5,524 nucleotides of DNA from Flavisolibacter sp. (GTDB taxonomy: Bacteria; Bacteroidota; Bacteroidia; Chitinophagales; Chitinophagaceae): contig JACDAZ010000244.1 in assembly GCA_013695175.1 (NCBI GenBank), positions 1 through 5,524 of the forward strand, given 5' to 3'. Below, piece after piece: positions 1 to 5,524 of the stretch. How positions within the stretch are numbered: the stretch's first letter is position 1; every line of letters starts with the position of its first letter. The position numbers were made by a program, and so were the translations under genes. The notes below the pieces were generated by a model, which saw nothing but the letters and a program-made list of their open reading frames with translations, was not told the DNA's origin and did not search any database.

Positions 1-23
1 TTTATACTTCAGCATTAATGCAT

Positions 24-48
24 AAAAAAAGAGGCTCGATTGAGCCCC
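24..48 (-). terminator. Rho-independent terminator, minus strand
   Basis: Read on the minus strand, GGCTC (plus 42-46) pairs with GAGCC (plus 33-37) around a 4-nt loop, and a run of seven T follows (plus 24-30). This is the standard intrinsic terminator layout. It lies about 125 bases beyond the terminator that directly follows fusA, so it either backs up that one or ends a separate short transcript from the 51-165 stretch. On the plus strand the same hairpin is followed only by a weak T-run, so plus-strand termination is possible but less convincing. Confidence 0.65.
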
Positions 49-50
49 GG

Positions 51-165
51 TATTTTTCATAGCCAACCAAGAAGGATTTTAAAAACGGCGGTGGCCGCAT
101 ATTAGCAAAGACAATGCCATTTGCTTCTTATGCTAATTGATTTCTAAAAATTCAATTGATATAAA
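51..165. other. Unassigned intergenic stretch with inverted repeats
   Basis: No convincing gene is seen here. The stretch lies between two minus-strand terminators. It holds a 7-bp inverted repeat (ATTAGCA at 101-107 with TGCTAAT at 131-137), a second one (AATTGA 135-140 with TCAATT 152-157) and a small GC-rich hairpin (CGGC 86-89 with GCCG 94-97) in otherwise AT-rich DNA. The only minus-strand reading frame of note is about 32 codons, beginning near 102, running through the terminator hairpin at 24-48 and lacking any recognisable motif. A small structured RNA is possible, but I recognise no known family. Confidence 0.3.
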
Positions 166-190
166 TAAAAAACCCACTGAAATAGTGGGT
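166..190 (-). terminator. Intrinsic terminator of fusA
   Basis: A perfect 7-bp stem (ACCCACT at 172-178 and AGTGGGT at 184-190) with a 5-nt loop. On the minus strand it is followed by a T-run, the complement of the A-run at 167-172. It begins 22 bases after the fusA stop codon. It implies that fusA transcription ends here and does not run on into rpsJ and the S10 operon, as it does in many bacteria. Confidence 0.88.
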
Positions 191-212
191 CTTATTAAAT
201 ATAATATTAATG

Positions 213-2357
213 CTACGCTGAAACTTTTCCTTTTGATTTTGCTATTACTTCTTCTGCTATACTAATTGGAGCAGGATTGTAATGTGAAAATTCCATAGTA
301 GATGATGCACGACCTGAAGAAAGTGATCGTAACTGTGTTACATAACCGAACATTTCACTTAGAGGTACTTTAGCTTTAATAACCTGTACACCGGCTCTTG
401 TATCCATTCCTTCCATCATTCCGCGGCGACGGTTCAAGTCACCAGTTACATCACCCATATACTGATCCGGAGTTAAAACCTCCACTCTCATGATAGGTTC
501 TAACAATACAGGTTTTGCTTTTCTGGCAGCTTCACGAAATCCTTGTTTAGCACAAAGTTCAAATGACATAGAATCAGAATCTACGGCGTGGAAACTCCCA
601 TCATGTATACGAATTTTCATATTGTCAACCGGATAACTTGCAAGTACACCAGTATCCATAGATGATTCGAAACCTTTTTGTATTGCCGGAATAAATTCAC
701 GTGGAATAGAACCTCCAAAGATGTCATTGACAAATTGGAAGTTTTTATCAGGATTTGCTTCTTTCCAATCTGCATCAATAGGTCCTAATTCAAACATGAT
801 ATCAGCAAACTTACCTCTACCACCTGATTGCTTTTTAAGCACTTCCCTGTGATCGATTTTATTTTGAAAAGCTTCTTTATATGCAACTTGCGGGGCACCC
901 TGGTTTACTTCTACTTTGAATTCCCTGCGCATACGATCAACAATGATCTCCAAATGAAGTTCACCCATACCACTTAAAATGGTTTGACCGGAATCTTCAT
1001 CTGTTTTTACACGCAACGTTGGATCTTCCTCAACAAGTTTAGAAATTGCCATTCCCATTTTATCTACGTCTGCCTGTGTTTTTGGTTCAACAGCCACAGA
1101 AATTACCGGCTCCGGAATAAACATATTTTCCAATACTATGGGATGATTTTCATCGCACAGCGTATCTCCGGTTTTTATTTCTTTAAATCCAACAGCAGCG
1201 CCAATATCACCTGCCTCAATAAAATCTATAGGATTTTGTTTGTTGGCAAACATTTTCATGATACGGCTGATCCTTTCCTTTTTACCACTTCTAACATTCA
1301 ACACATAAGAACCTGCATCTAAATGACCGGAATAAGCACGGAAAAATGCAAGACGTCCTACAAAAGGATCTGTCATAATTTTAAAAGCCAGAGCAGCAAA
1401 TGGTTCTTTCGCATTTGGTTTACGCGTTATTTCTTCGCCTGTATTAGGATCCAAGCCTTTAATATCTTCAATATCCAAAGGAGATGGTAAATAACGACAT
1501 ACTGCATCCAATGCAGTTTGTACACCTTTATTTTTAAATGAGGATCCGCACATCATAGGCACAATGCTTAAATCAATTGTTGCCTTACGAACCGCTTCAT
1601 GTAATTCATCTTCAGTAATAGTACTAGAATCTTCAAAAAACTTTTCCAATAATTTGTCATCATATTCAGCAATAGATTCTATAAGATTCTGTCTCCAGAA
1701 CTCTGCCTCTTCCTGCATGTCTTCCGGTACAGGAATTTCATCGAAAGTCATACCTTCTGTTTCCATATGCCAGATTACGCCCTTCATGGAAATTAGGTCC
1801 ACGACACCTGTAAAATTATCTTCCGCACCAATTGGTAATTGAAGAGGAACAGCCTTTGCTCCCAGCATTTCTTTCACCTGGTTTACAACCATTAAAAAAT
1901 CAGCACCGGAACGATCCATTTTATTTACAAAACCAATACGCGGTACACGGTATCTGTTTGCCTGGCGCCATACAGTTTCTGATTGTGGCTCTACACCATC
2001 AACGGCAGAGAATAAAGCTATCAATCCATCTAATACACGCATAGAACGTTCTACTTCTACAGTAAAATCTACGTGACCAGGAGTATCTATAATATTGAAA
2101 TAATAATTTTTTGTATTAGCGTCGGCCTTGCCTTTGTTTGTAGGAAAATTCCATTGACAGCTAACAGCGGCAGAGGTGATAGTAATACCTCTTTCTTTTT
2201 CCTGTTCCATCCAGTCGGTTGTAGCAGCACCGTCATGTACTTCTCCAATCCTGTGAATCATACCGGTGTAACGTAAGATACGCTCAGTAGTAGTGGTTTT
2301 ACCGGCATCGATATGTGCGGCAATCCCAAAGTTGCGTTGAAATTTTAAATCTGCCAT
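213..2357 (-). CDS. fusA: Translation elongation factor G
   Basis: EF-G is the cytoplasmic GTPase that drives tRNA-mRNA translocation on the ribosome and helps recycle ribosomes together with RRF. The 714-residue product has all the G motifs: P-loop AHIDAGKT (14-21), switch I RGITIT (56-61), DTPGH (91-95, with the catalytic His), NKMD (145-148) and the G5 region GSSFKNKG (271-278). Domain II starts near 320, domain III holds the SGMGELHLE motif (462-470), and domain IV carries GGRGKFADI (512-520) and the [16 protein letters not shown] tip region (585-600). Domain V ends near 700. The G domain looks intact, so this appears to be a canonical GTP-hydrolysing EF-G. The segment between switch I and DTPGH is about six residues longer than in E. 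coli. The ATG fits the family N-terminus; no Shine-Dalgarno precedes it, as is usual in Bacteroidota. It has its own promoter and terminator and is separated from rpsG by an opposite-strand gene. Confidence 0.98.
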   Translation of the reverse strand: MADLKFQRNFGIAAHIDAGKTTTTERILRYTGMIHRIGEVHDGAATTDWMEQEKERGITITSAAVSCQWNFPTNKGKADANTKNYYFNIIDTPGHVDFTVEVERSMRVLDGLIALFSAVDGVEPQSETVWRQANRYRVPRIGFVNKMDRSGADFLMVVNQVKEMLGAKAVPLQLPIGAEDNFTGVVDLISMKGVIWHMETEGMTFDEIPVPEDMQEEAEFWRQNLIESIAEYDDKLLEKFFEDSSTITEDELHEAVRKATIDLSIVPMMCGSSFKNKGVQTALDAVCRYLPSPLDIEDIKGLDPNTGEEITRKPNAKEPFAALAFKIMTDPFVGRLAFFRAYSGHLDAGSYVLNVRSGKKERISRIMKMFANKQNPIDFIEAGDIGAAVGFKEIKTGDTLCDENHPIVLENMFIPEPVISVAVEPKTQADVDKMGMAISKLVEEDPTLRVKTDEDSGQTILSGMGELHLEIIVDRMRREFKVEVNQGAPQVAYKEAFQNKIDHREVLKKQSGGRGKFADIMFELGPIDADWKEANPDKNFQFVNDIFGGSIPREFIPAIQKGFESSMDTGVLASYPVDNMKIRIHDGSFHAVDSDSMSFELCAKQGFREAARKAKPVLLEPIMRVEVLTPDQYMGDVTGDLNRRRGMMEGMDTRAGVQVIKAKVPLSEMFGYVTQLRSLSSGRASSTMEFSHYNPAPISIAEEVIAKSKGKVSA

Positions 2358-2398
2358 GAGTTGTTTAGTAATTGATATAGTTGTTTATTTTTTTCGCC

Positions 2399-2433
2399 AG
2401 TTTATTTATTTAAATTTTTTTATTAAATAAACT
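2399..2433. repeat. 10-bp perfect inverted repeat in fusA leader
   Basis: AGTTTATTTA (2399-2408) and TAAATAAACT (2424-2433) are exact reverse complements with a 15-nt spacer. In the fusA mRNA this would form an AT-rich stem-loop ending about 41 nt before the start codon. No T-run follows it on the minus strand, so it does not look like a terminator. It could be a leader structure or a protein-binding site. In DNA this AT-rich a perfect match may also arise by chance. Confidence 0.5.
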
Positions 2434-2484
2434 AACTAACGATCAACTTTCAGCGAGATGTTATCACTTCTGAAATTGAGGGTG

Positions 2485-2515
2485 CAAAGGTAAGGAAATA
2501 CGCTGCATTTACTAA
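2485..2515 (-). promoter_or_regulatory. Predicted fusA promoter (Bacteroidota type)
   Basis: The minus strand reads TACCTTTG (plus 2485-2492), an exact match to the Bacteroidota -7 consensus TAnnTTTG. At the position where rpsL has TTG (20 nt upstream of the -7 box), fusA has TTA (plus 2513-2515), one base off the -33 consensus TTG. The 10-bp core TTACCTTTGC is identical to that of the rpsL promoter. Transcription would start roughly 115-120 nt before the fusA ATG. The -33 element is the weak part of the prediction. Confidence 0.65.
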
Positions 2516-2519
2516 TGCA
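2504..2519. repeat. Palindrome within the fusA promoter spacer
   Basis: TGCATT (2504-2509) and AATGCA (2514-2519) are perfect inverted halves around a 4-nt centre. The element lies upstream of the fusA -7 box and covers the -33 position, where a bound repressor or activator would matter. It could be an operator for a dimeric regulator, but half-sites this short can occur by chance. No equivalent is seen in the rpsL promoter. Confidence 0.35.
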
Positions 2520-2527
2520 TGATAAAC

Positions 2528-2535
2528 TAAGTTTG
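2528..2535 (+). promoter_or_regulatory. Candidate -7 box for the plus-strand gene
   Basis: TAAGTTTG matches the Bacteroidota -7 consensus TAnnTTTG exactly and faces the Ser/Arg/Lys-rich gene that starts at 2696. No TTG is found 17-23 nt upstream, so the -33 element is missing or diverged. If used, the leader would be about 155 nt. A one-mismatch alternative, TAAACTTG at 2608-2615, lies nearer the gene. The call rests on the -7 match alone. Confidence 0.3.
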
Positions 2536-2695
2536 TTAAAGAACTTCATGATATTAATTATGGTTATGACCAGTAAATTACGAGGACGGTTAAGGAAGTT
2601 TATATATTAAACTTGCTGCGCACAATTTTTGCAAATCATTAAACAATCGTAATTTCAAAACGAAAATTTAATTAACCCTCACAAAACCCATTAAC

Positions 2696-3895
2696 ATGGC
2701 AAAAGCAACAAAGAAAGCGGCCAGTAAAAGTTCTGGCAGCAGATCTTCATCAAAAAATTCATCTGGCGGACGTAGTTCTTCTTCAAGGAGTAGCTCTTCA
2801 TCGAGAGGTGGTTCTTCTTCAAGAAGTAGTTCAAAAGGTGCAACGAAAAAATCAGCATCAAAAGGTGCTACTAAAAAATCTTCATCAAAAGGTGCTACTA
2901 AAAAATCTTCATCAAAAAGGTCAGCAAGCAGAGGATTAGCTTCTGCAAGTAAAACCACTCGTTCCAGAGTAGCAGCCAAAGGCGGAAGAAGTGGATCAAC
3001 ATCTTCAAAACGCTCTTCTGGCGGTCGTAGCACAACTTCATCAAGAGGTGGTGCTTCAAAATCAACTTCAAGAGGTGCATCTTCGAAAGGAGCATCAAAA
3101 TCAACTTCAAGAAGCGGAGCATCTAAGTCAACTTCAAGAGGTGGGGCTTCTACAAGAAGCAGATCAACATCAACCAGGAGCGGAGCTACTAAATCTTCGT
3201 CTTCACGTGGAGGTGCATCAAAATCAGCACCTTCAAAAAGAGGATCATCGTCTTCCAGGAGTGGAGCATCTAAATCTTCATCTTCAAAAGGCGGTTCTTC
3301 ATCTTCACGCGGAGGTGCATCAAGATCTTCATCAACAAGAGGCAGTTCTTCATCAAGAAGCGGAGCTTCTAAATCTTCTTCAAGAGGCGGCTCAACGTCA
3401 CGTAGTGGAGCATCCAAATCATCATCAAGAAGTGGCTCCTCAGGCAGCAGTTCTGGCAGAGGTTTAGCATCTGCCAGCAAATCAACCCGTACCAAAGTGG
3501 CAGCTAAAAGTGGCAGATCATCTTCAGGTAGCGGTGGTTCCTCTTCATCGAGAAGTGGTTCATCTGCATCTAAAAGTTCATCTGGAGGCAGGAGCAGCGG
3601 ATCTGGTAGTTCAGGTTCTTCTACCAGCAGGTCACGTGGTGGAGCAGGAACAAGAAGTGCTTCTGGTGGAAGAAGAAGCAATTCCGGAAGTAGAAGTGGT
3701 TCAGGTTCAAGTGGACGTGGAAATAATTCCAATTCTACCAGGTCTGCCTCTGATACTAATCAGTATGAAGGATCTAATCTCTCTACAGGGTCTCAAACTC
3801 CGGAAACCGCTACTAATCCGGCAACAGCAAATACAGATTCTTTTGATACCGGAGAAAGAGGTAGTGGAAGTGGTAGCTCATCAAATAATGAATAG
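2696..3895 (+). CDS. Ser/Gly/Arg/Lys-rich repetitive basic protein, function unknown
   Basis: I do not recognise this as a named family. The 399-residue product is by my count about 40% Ser, with 33 Lys and 43 Arg against 7 acidic residues, all after position 352. There is no Cys, Trp, His or Ile, no signal peptide and no membrane segment, so it should be cytoplasmic and disordered. Layout: a Lys/Ala start resembling histone H1 tails (1-12), Ser/Arg runs (13-46), three 9-residue KGATKKSxS repeats (47-73), a RGLASASK...VAAK segment (79-100), many RSGASKSSSRGG-like units (117-245), a second copy of the RGLASASK segment (255-276), an RG/SG-rich part (277-352) and a Thr/Asn/Asp/Glu tail (353-399). 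This suggests nucleic-acid or ribosome binding, by analogy with H1-like and SR/RGG proteins; that is inference. The frame is preferred over overlapping open frames because its ATG and stop fit the flanking leader and terminator. It lies opposite to, and between, rpsG and fusA. No Shine-Dalgarno is seen. Confidence 0.82.
   Translation: MAKATKKAASKSSGSRSSSKNSSGGRSSSSRSSSSSRGGSSSRSSSKGATKKSASKGATKKSSSKGATKKSSSKRSASRGLASASKTTRSRVAAKGGRSGSTSSKRSSGGRSTTSSRGGASKSTSRGASSKGASKSTSRSGASKSTSRGGASTRSRSTSTRSGATKSSSSRGGASKSAPSKRGSSSSRSGASKSSSSKGGSSSSRGGASRSSSTRGSSSSRSGASKSSSRGGSTSRSGASKSSSRSGSSGSSSGRGLASASKSTRTKVAAKSGRSSSGSGGSSSSRSGSSASKSSSGGRSSGSGSSGSSTSRSRGGAGTRSASGGRRSNSGSRSGSGSSGRGNNSNSTRSASDTNQYEGSNLSTGSQTPETATNPATANTDSFDTGERGSGSGSSSNNE
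2834..2914 (+). repeat. Three tandem 27-bp repeats
   Basis: Three in-frame 27-bp units encode KGATKKSAS, KGATKKSSS and KGATKKSSS. The second (2861-2887) and third (2888-2914) are identical at all 27 bases, while the first (2834-2860) differs at a few. The exact identity of the last two suggests recent duplication by slippage or unequal recombination. Since 27 is a multiple of three, changes in copy number would lengthen or shorten the protein without shifting its frame. Confidence 0.9.
2930..2995 (+). repeat. RGLASASK segment, copy 1 (partner at 3458-3523)
   Basis: Codons 79-100 encode RGLASASK, then TTR, then a VAAKGGRSG ending. A near copy occurs at codons 255-276 (3458-3523) with mostly conservative exchanges (T/S, S/T, R/K, G/S). 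These two places hold the only Val residues, and two of the three Leu residues, in the whole protein. They are therefore the best candidates for a conserved short binding motif within an otherwise disordered chain. Confidence 0.75.
3044..3430 (+). repeat. Degenerate short repeats RSGASKSSSRGG
   Basis: Codons 117-245 are mostly imperfect units built around GASKS, flanked by Ser-Arg and Gly-Gly (for example RGGASKSTSRG, RSGASKSTSRGG, RSGASKSSSSKGG, RSGASKSSSRGG). Each unit places one Lys and one or two Arg every 6-12 residues. At DNA level the copies vary in Ser codon choice (TCA, TCT, AGT, AGC, TCC), so the array is older than the 27-bp tandem repeats. Confidence 0.75.
3458..3523 (+). repeat. 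RGLASASK segment, copy 2 (partner at 2930-2995)
   Basis: Codons 255-276 repeat the segment at codons 79-100: RGLASASK, then STR, TKVAAK and SGRSS. The start-to-start distance is 176 residues. In each copy a shorter basic and Ser-rich region follows, suggesting that the protein may have grown by internal duplication of a larger unit that has since diverged. Confidence 0.75.
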
Positions 3896-3906
3896 CATTA
3901 TAGCCC

Positions 3907-3950
3907 AAAAAAAATCCCGCTTTTTAATTAATTAGCGGGATTTTCTTTTT
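3907..3950. terminator. Bidirectional intrinsic terminator
   Basis: An 11-bp perfect stem (AAAATCCCGCT at 3911-3921, AGCGGGATTTT at 3934-3944) with a 12-nt AT-rich loop. A T-rich run follows on the plus strand (3941-3950), and an A-run (3907-3914) gives a T-run on the minus strand. It lies 11 bases after the stop of the plus-strand gene and 10 bases beyond the rpsG stop, so it ends both converging transcripts. It confirms that the rpsL-rpsG unit does not read through to fusA, and that the Ser-rich frame is a proper transcription unit. Confidence 0.92.
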
Positions 3951-3960
3951 GAAATATATT

Positions 3961-4428
3961 TTATATTCTAAAGTGAGCAAAAGCTTTGTTGGCTTCAGCC
4001 ATACGATGTGTATCTTCTTTCTTTTTATAAGCAGCACCTTCACCTTTACTGGCTGCAACTATTTCATTGGCAAGTTTATCAGCCATGCTACGTCCATTGC
4101 GCTCGCGACTGTAACGAATAAGCCATTTAATGCTTAAAGAAATTTTACGATCCTGACGAACTTCAGAAGGAATCTGAAATGTAGCTCCACCAATACGACG
4201 GCTACGTACTTCAACAGCAGGAGTAACATTAGCTAAAGCTCTTTTCCATACTTCATATCCATCTTCGCCAGTCTGCTTTGCTACCTTTTCCAATGAGTCG
4301 TAAAAAATATCAAAAGCAACGCTTTTTTTGCCTTCCCACATAATGTTATTTACAAAACGTGTTACCAGTTTATCATTAAACTTTGGGTCTGGAGCCAGTG
4401 GAAGTTTTTTTGCTTGTGCCTTACGCAT
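3961..4428 (-). CDS. rpsG: 30S ribosomal protein S7
   Basis: S7 is a primary assembly protein of the 30S head. It binds the 3' major domain of 16S rRNA and lines the E-site exit region. The 155-residue product has the usual length and the S7 signature around residues 19-46, including the WEGKKS core (31-36). The conserved [12 protein letters not shown] block (70-81) and the C-terminal [20 protein letters not shown] block (135-154) are also present. It starts 29 bp after the rpsL stop and is almost certainly co-transcribed with it. In many bacteria S7 represses its own operon by binding the rpsL-rpsG junction; this 29-bp gap looks too short for an E. coli-like site. The strong terminator after its stop codon separates it from fusA, normally the next gene. 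Confidence 0.98.
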   Translation of the reverse strand: MRKAQAKKLPLAPDPKFNDKLVTRFVNNIMWEGKKSVAFDIFYDSLEKVAKQTGEDGYEVWKRALANVTPAVEVRSRRIGGATFQIPSEVRQDRKISLSIKWLIRYSRERNGRSMADKLANEIVAASKGEGAAYKKKEDTHRMAEANKAFAHFRI

Positions 4429-4457
4429 GATTTTATTTCAGGTTTCTTAATTAATGA

Positions 4458-4865
4458 TTATTTCTTTTTGGCTGGTGCAGCACCTTTTGCACCTGCTTTT
4501 TCTCTTTTAGTTCCATATTTAGAACGGCTTTGTTTACGATCTTTCACACCTGCTGTATCTAATGAGCCACGAACTATATGGTAACGAACACCAGGTAAAT
4601 CTTTTACACGACCTCCACGGATCAATACAATAGAGTGTTCCTGTAAATTGTGTCCCTCACCTGGTATGTAGGCTATTACCTCAACTTTGTTTGTTAAACG
4701 AACTTTAGCTACTTTTCTTAGAGCTGAGTTAGGTTTTTTTGGAGTTGTTGTATACACACGGGTACAAACACCACGACGCTGCGGACAACTGTCCAAAGCC
4801 CTGGATTTACTTTTTGCACGAATGATTTCTCTTCCTTTACGTACTAATTGTTGAATAGTAGGCAT
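4458..4865 (-). CDS. rpsL: 30S ribosomal protein S12
   Basis: S12 sits at the decoding centre of the 30S subunit and helps check codon-anticodon pairing. The 135-residue product carries the conserved [10 protein letters not shown] loop (42-51), [10 protein letters not shown] (69-78) and [14 protein letters not shown] (83-96). Lys43, Lys88 and Pro91, the positions where streptomycin resistance changes arise in other bacteria, have the wild-type residues, so no S12-based resistance is predicted. Asp89 is the position methylthiolated by RimO in E. coli. The C-terminus has an Ala/Lys-rich extension of about ten residues (126-135) relative to E. coli. The ATG fits the family start ([10 protein letters not shown]); no Shine-Dalgarno is visible. 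It is first gene of the two-gene unit with rpsG, driven by the promoter at 4900-4930. Confidence 0.98.
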   Translation of the reverse strand: MPTIQQLVRKGREIIRAKSKSRALDSCPQRRGVCTRVYTTTPKKPNSALRKVAKVRLTNKVEVIAYIPGEGHNLQEHSIVLIRGGRVKDLPGVRYHIVRGSLDTAGVKDRKQSRSKYGTKREKAGAKGAAPAKKK

Positions 4866-4899
4866 TAAACTTTAAATTTTGTACCGATTTTTCGGGAGG

Positions 4900-4930
4900 C
4901 AAAGGTAAAGGCCTGAGCGGGAATAACCAA
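4900..4930 (-). promoter_or_regulatory. Predicted rpsL-rpsG promoter (Bacteroidota type)
   Basis: The minus strand has TACCTTTG (plus 4900-4907), matching the -7 consensus TAnnTTTG, and TTG (plus 4928-4930) 20 nt upstream as the -33 element. Both boxes and the spacing fit the known Bacteroidetes sigma consensus (TTG, 17-23 nt, TAnnTTTG). The start of transcription would lie about 25-30 nt before the rpsL ATG. The core TTACCTTTGC is the same as in the fusA promoter. Confidence 0.8.
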
Positions 4931-5033
4931 AAATTGAAATTTTAAATCTTTAAAATGGTTATAATTATTTCATAAACCTTTGTCTCATTGTAAACCTGGA
5001 GTGTTTTCAGGACTTTCGATGATTAGGTTTAAT

Positions 5034-5524
5034 TTAATTAACTTTCATCATCCATCCATACTTATCTTCCCTTCTGCCTTCCCTGATGTCAGTTAACCAT
5101 TTTTTTATAGTAGGCGCTGTTTTCCAATTATCAACATCAAAAGTCATCACAAAATCTTTATAGCGCAATTCCTTAATGTAAGAAATTGTAGCCGCAGTAC
5201 CGGTACCAAATACTTCATATAATATCCCGGATTTATAAGAATCTATAATTTCATCAATGCTTAACCTTCTTTCTTCAACTGTAAAGCCAGCTTCCTGCAA
5301 AAGTGTTAAGGCACTGGTTCGTGTAACACCGGCAAGGATGGTTCCTAATTCTAATCCTGGTGTAATAGCTTTGTCTCCTATAATAAAAATCACATTCATT
5401 GTTCCGATTTCCTGAACATATTTATGTTCAAACGCATCGGTCCACAAAACCTGGTCGTACCCTTTCTTTTTTGCCTGGGCTGTTGCATACATGGCCGTAC
5501 CGTAATTTCCAGCAGCTTTTACAT
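5034..5524 (-). CDS. ilvE: Branched-chain amino acid aminotransferase, C-terminal part
   Basis: This PLP enzyme of fold type IV moves amino groups between Leu, Ile or Val and 2-oxoglutarate, the last step of branched-chain amino acid synthesis and the first of breakdown. The frame is open to the window edge: 162 codons are visible, about 45% of a typical 355-residue enzyme. The second visible codon (5517-5519) is the Lys of VKAAGNYG, the family's PLP-binding lysine. Further motifs are EIGTMN (5394-5411), LAGVTR, GTGTA (5193-5207, cofactor phosphate and substrate region) and the C-terminal REGRREDKYGWM. The pattern resembles the eukaryote-like BCAT group (EVGTMN, GSGTA) more than E. coli IlvE (EGAGEN). 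The ATG at 5490-5492 is an internal Met, not the start. It lies 168 bp upstream of rpsL on the same strand. No clear terminator separates them, though rpsL has its own promoter. Confidence 0.95.
   Translation of the reverse strand, partial: VKAAGNYGTAMYATAQAKKKGYDQVLWTDAFEHKYVQEIGTMNVIFIIGDKAITPGLELGTILAGVTRTSALTLLQEAGFTVEERRLSIDEIIDSYKSGILYEVFGTGTAATISYIKELRYKDFVMTFDVDNWKTAPTIKKWLTDIREGRREDKYGWMMKVN

Larger units (their letters stand above)
2358..2695. other. Divergent intergenic region: fusA leader and plus-strand gene leader
   Basis: This 338-bp AT-rich stretch separates two divergently transcribed genes and must hold both control regions. It contains a clear Bacteroidota -7 box for fusA (2485-2492), a 6+6-bp palindrome inside that promoter (2504-2519), a 10-bp inverted repeat in the fusA leader (2399-2433) and a candidate -7 box facing the plus-strand gene (2528-2535). 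If the fusA transcript starts just downstream of its -7 box, its leader is roughly 120 nt. I see no coding region, tRNA or known riboswitch here. Confidence 0.6.

Noticed and set aside
19..60. Short plus-strand frame beginning at ATG 19 (14 codons)
   Set aside because: Too short, passes through the terminator hairpin and has no ribosome-binding or promoter support.
984..2276. Several plus-strand open frames of 67-112 codons opposite fusA
   Set aside because: They lie wholly inside the clearly coding fusA gene on the other strand and show no motif or own control signals.
2834..3430. Repeat array as a possible CRISPR
   Set aside because: Repeats are directly adjacent or degenerate, encode protein in one continuous frame, and have no unique spacers of constant length.
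2668..3732. A 354-codon open frame on the minus strand, rich in Leu, Glu, Asp and Pro, opposite the Ser-rich gene
   Set aside because: Its composition is what the complement of Ser/Arg/Gly codons gives when read backwards, it has no recognisable domain, and it runs through the repeats with the same period. The plus-strand frame has a leader, a fitting stop and a terminator directly behind it.
2991..3935. Plus-strand open frames rich in His/Gln/Leu/Val (2991-3467 and 3510-3935) overlapping the Ser-rich gene
   Set aside because: They are shifted readings of the same repeats without conserved features; the second one runs into the terminator hairpin.
3949..4137. A 62-codon plus-strand frame opposite rpsG with a hydrophobic look
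   Set aside because: It is the antisense of the conserved S7 C-terminus and starts next to the bidirectional terminator; no independent support.
4995..5011. Hairpin CCTGGA/TTCAGG downstream of ilvE as a terminator
   Set aside because: The stem is only 6 bp with a weak pair and no T-run follows on the minus strand, so it does not qualify as an intrinsic terminator.

Overview
The window looks like a housekeeping segment of a Bacteroidota chromosome, most likely Chitinophagia/Sphingobacteriia-like. The evidence is low GC by eye, no Shine-Dalgarno sequences before the starts of fusA, rpsL or rpsG, promoter boxes of the Bacteroidota type (TAnnTTTG) upstream of fusA and rpsL, and protein variants such as the GGRGKFADI stretch in EF-G. 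Genus cannot be fixed from the sequence alone.

Layout, read on the minus strand from the right edge. First comes the C-terminal part of a branched-chain amino acid aminotransferase (ilvE, 5034-5524, cut by the edge just upstream of its PLP lysine). Then come ribosomal protein S12 (rpsL, 4458-4865) and S7 (rpsG, 3961-4428), 29 bp apart, which form a short operon with its own promoter and a strong bidirectional terminator at 3907-3950. Elongation factor G (fusA, 213-2357) follows only after a 1.6-kb interruption. It has its own promoter and a terminator right behind its stop codon, so it appears monocistronic. The leftmost 165 bases hold a second minus-strand terminator and an unassigned stretch with inverted repeats.

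The interruption between rpsG and fusA is the unusual part. It holds a gene on the opposite (plus) strand (2696-3895) for a 399-residue, extremely biased protein: about 40% Ser, rich in Gly, Arg and Lys, with no Asp or Glu in the first 352 residues and an estimated net charge near +69. It is built from short repeats and ends in a compositionally different tail. It resembles histone H1-tail or SR/RGG-like disordered nucleic-acid-binding proteins. Its function is unknown; binding to DNA, RNA or ribosomes is inference.

How the parts fit: S12, S7 and EF-G work together in decoding and translocation and are classically co-transcribed (str operon). Here they are split into two units that share an identical 10-bp promoter core (TTACCTTTGC on the minus strand), which could keep their expression coordinated despite the inserted gene.
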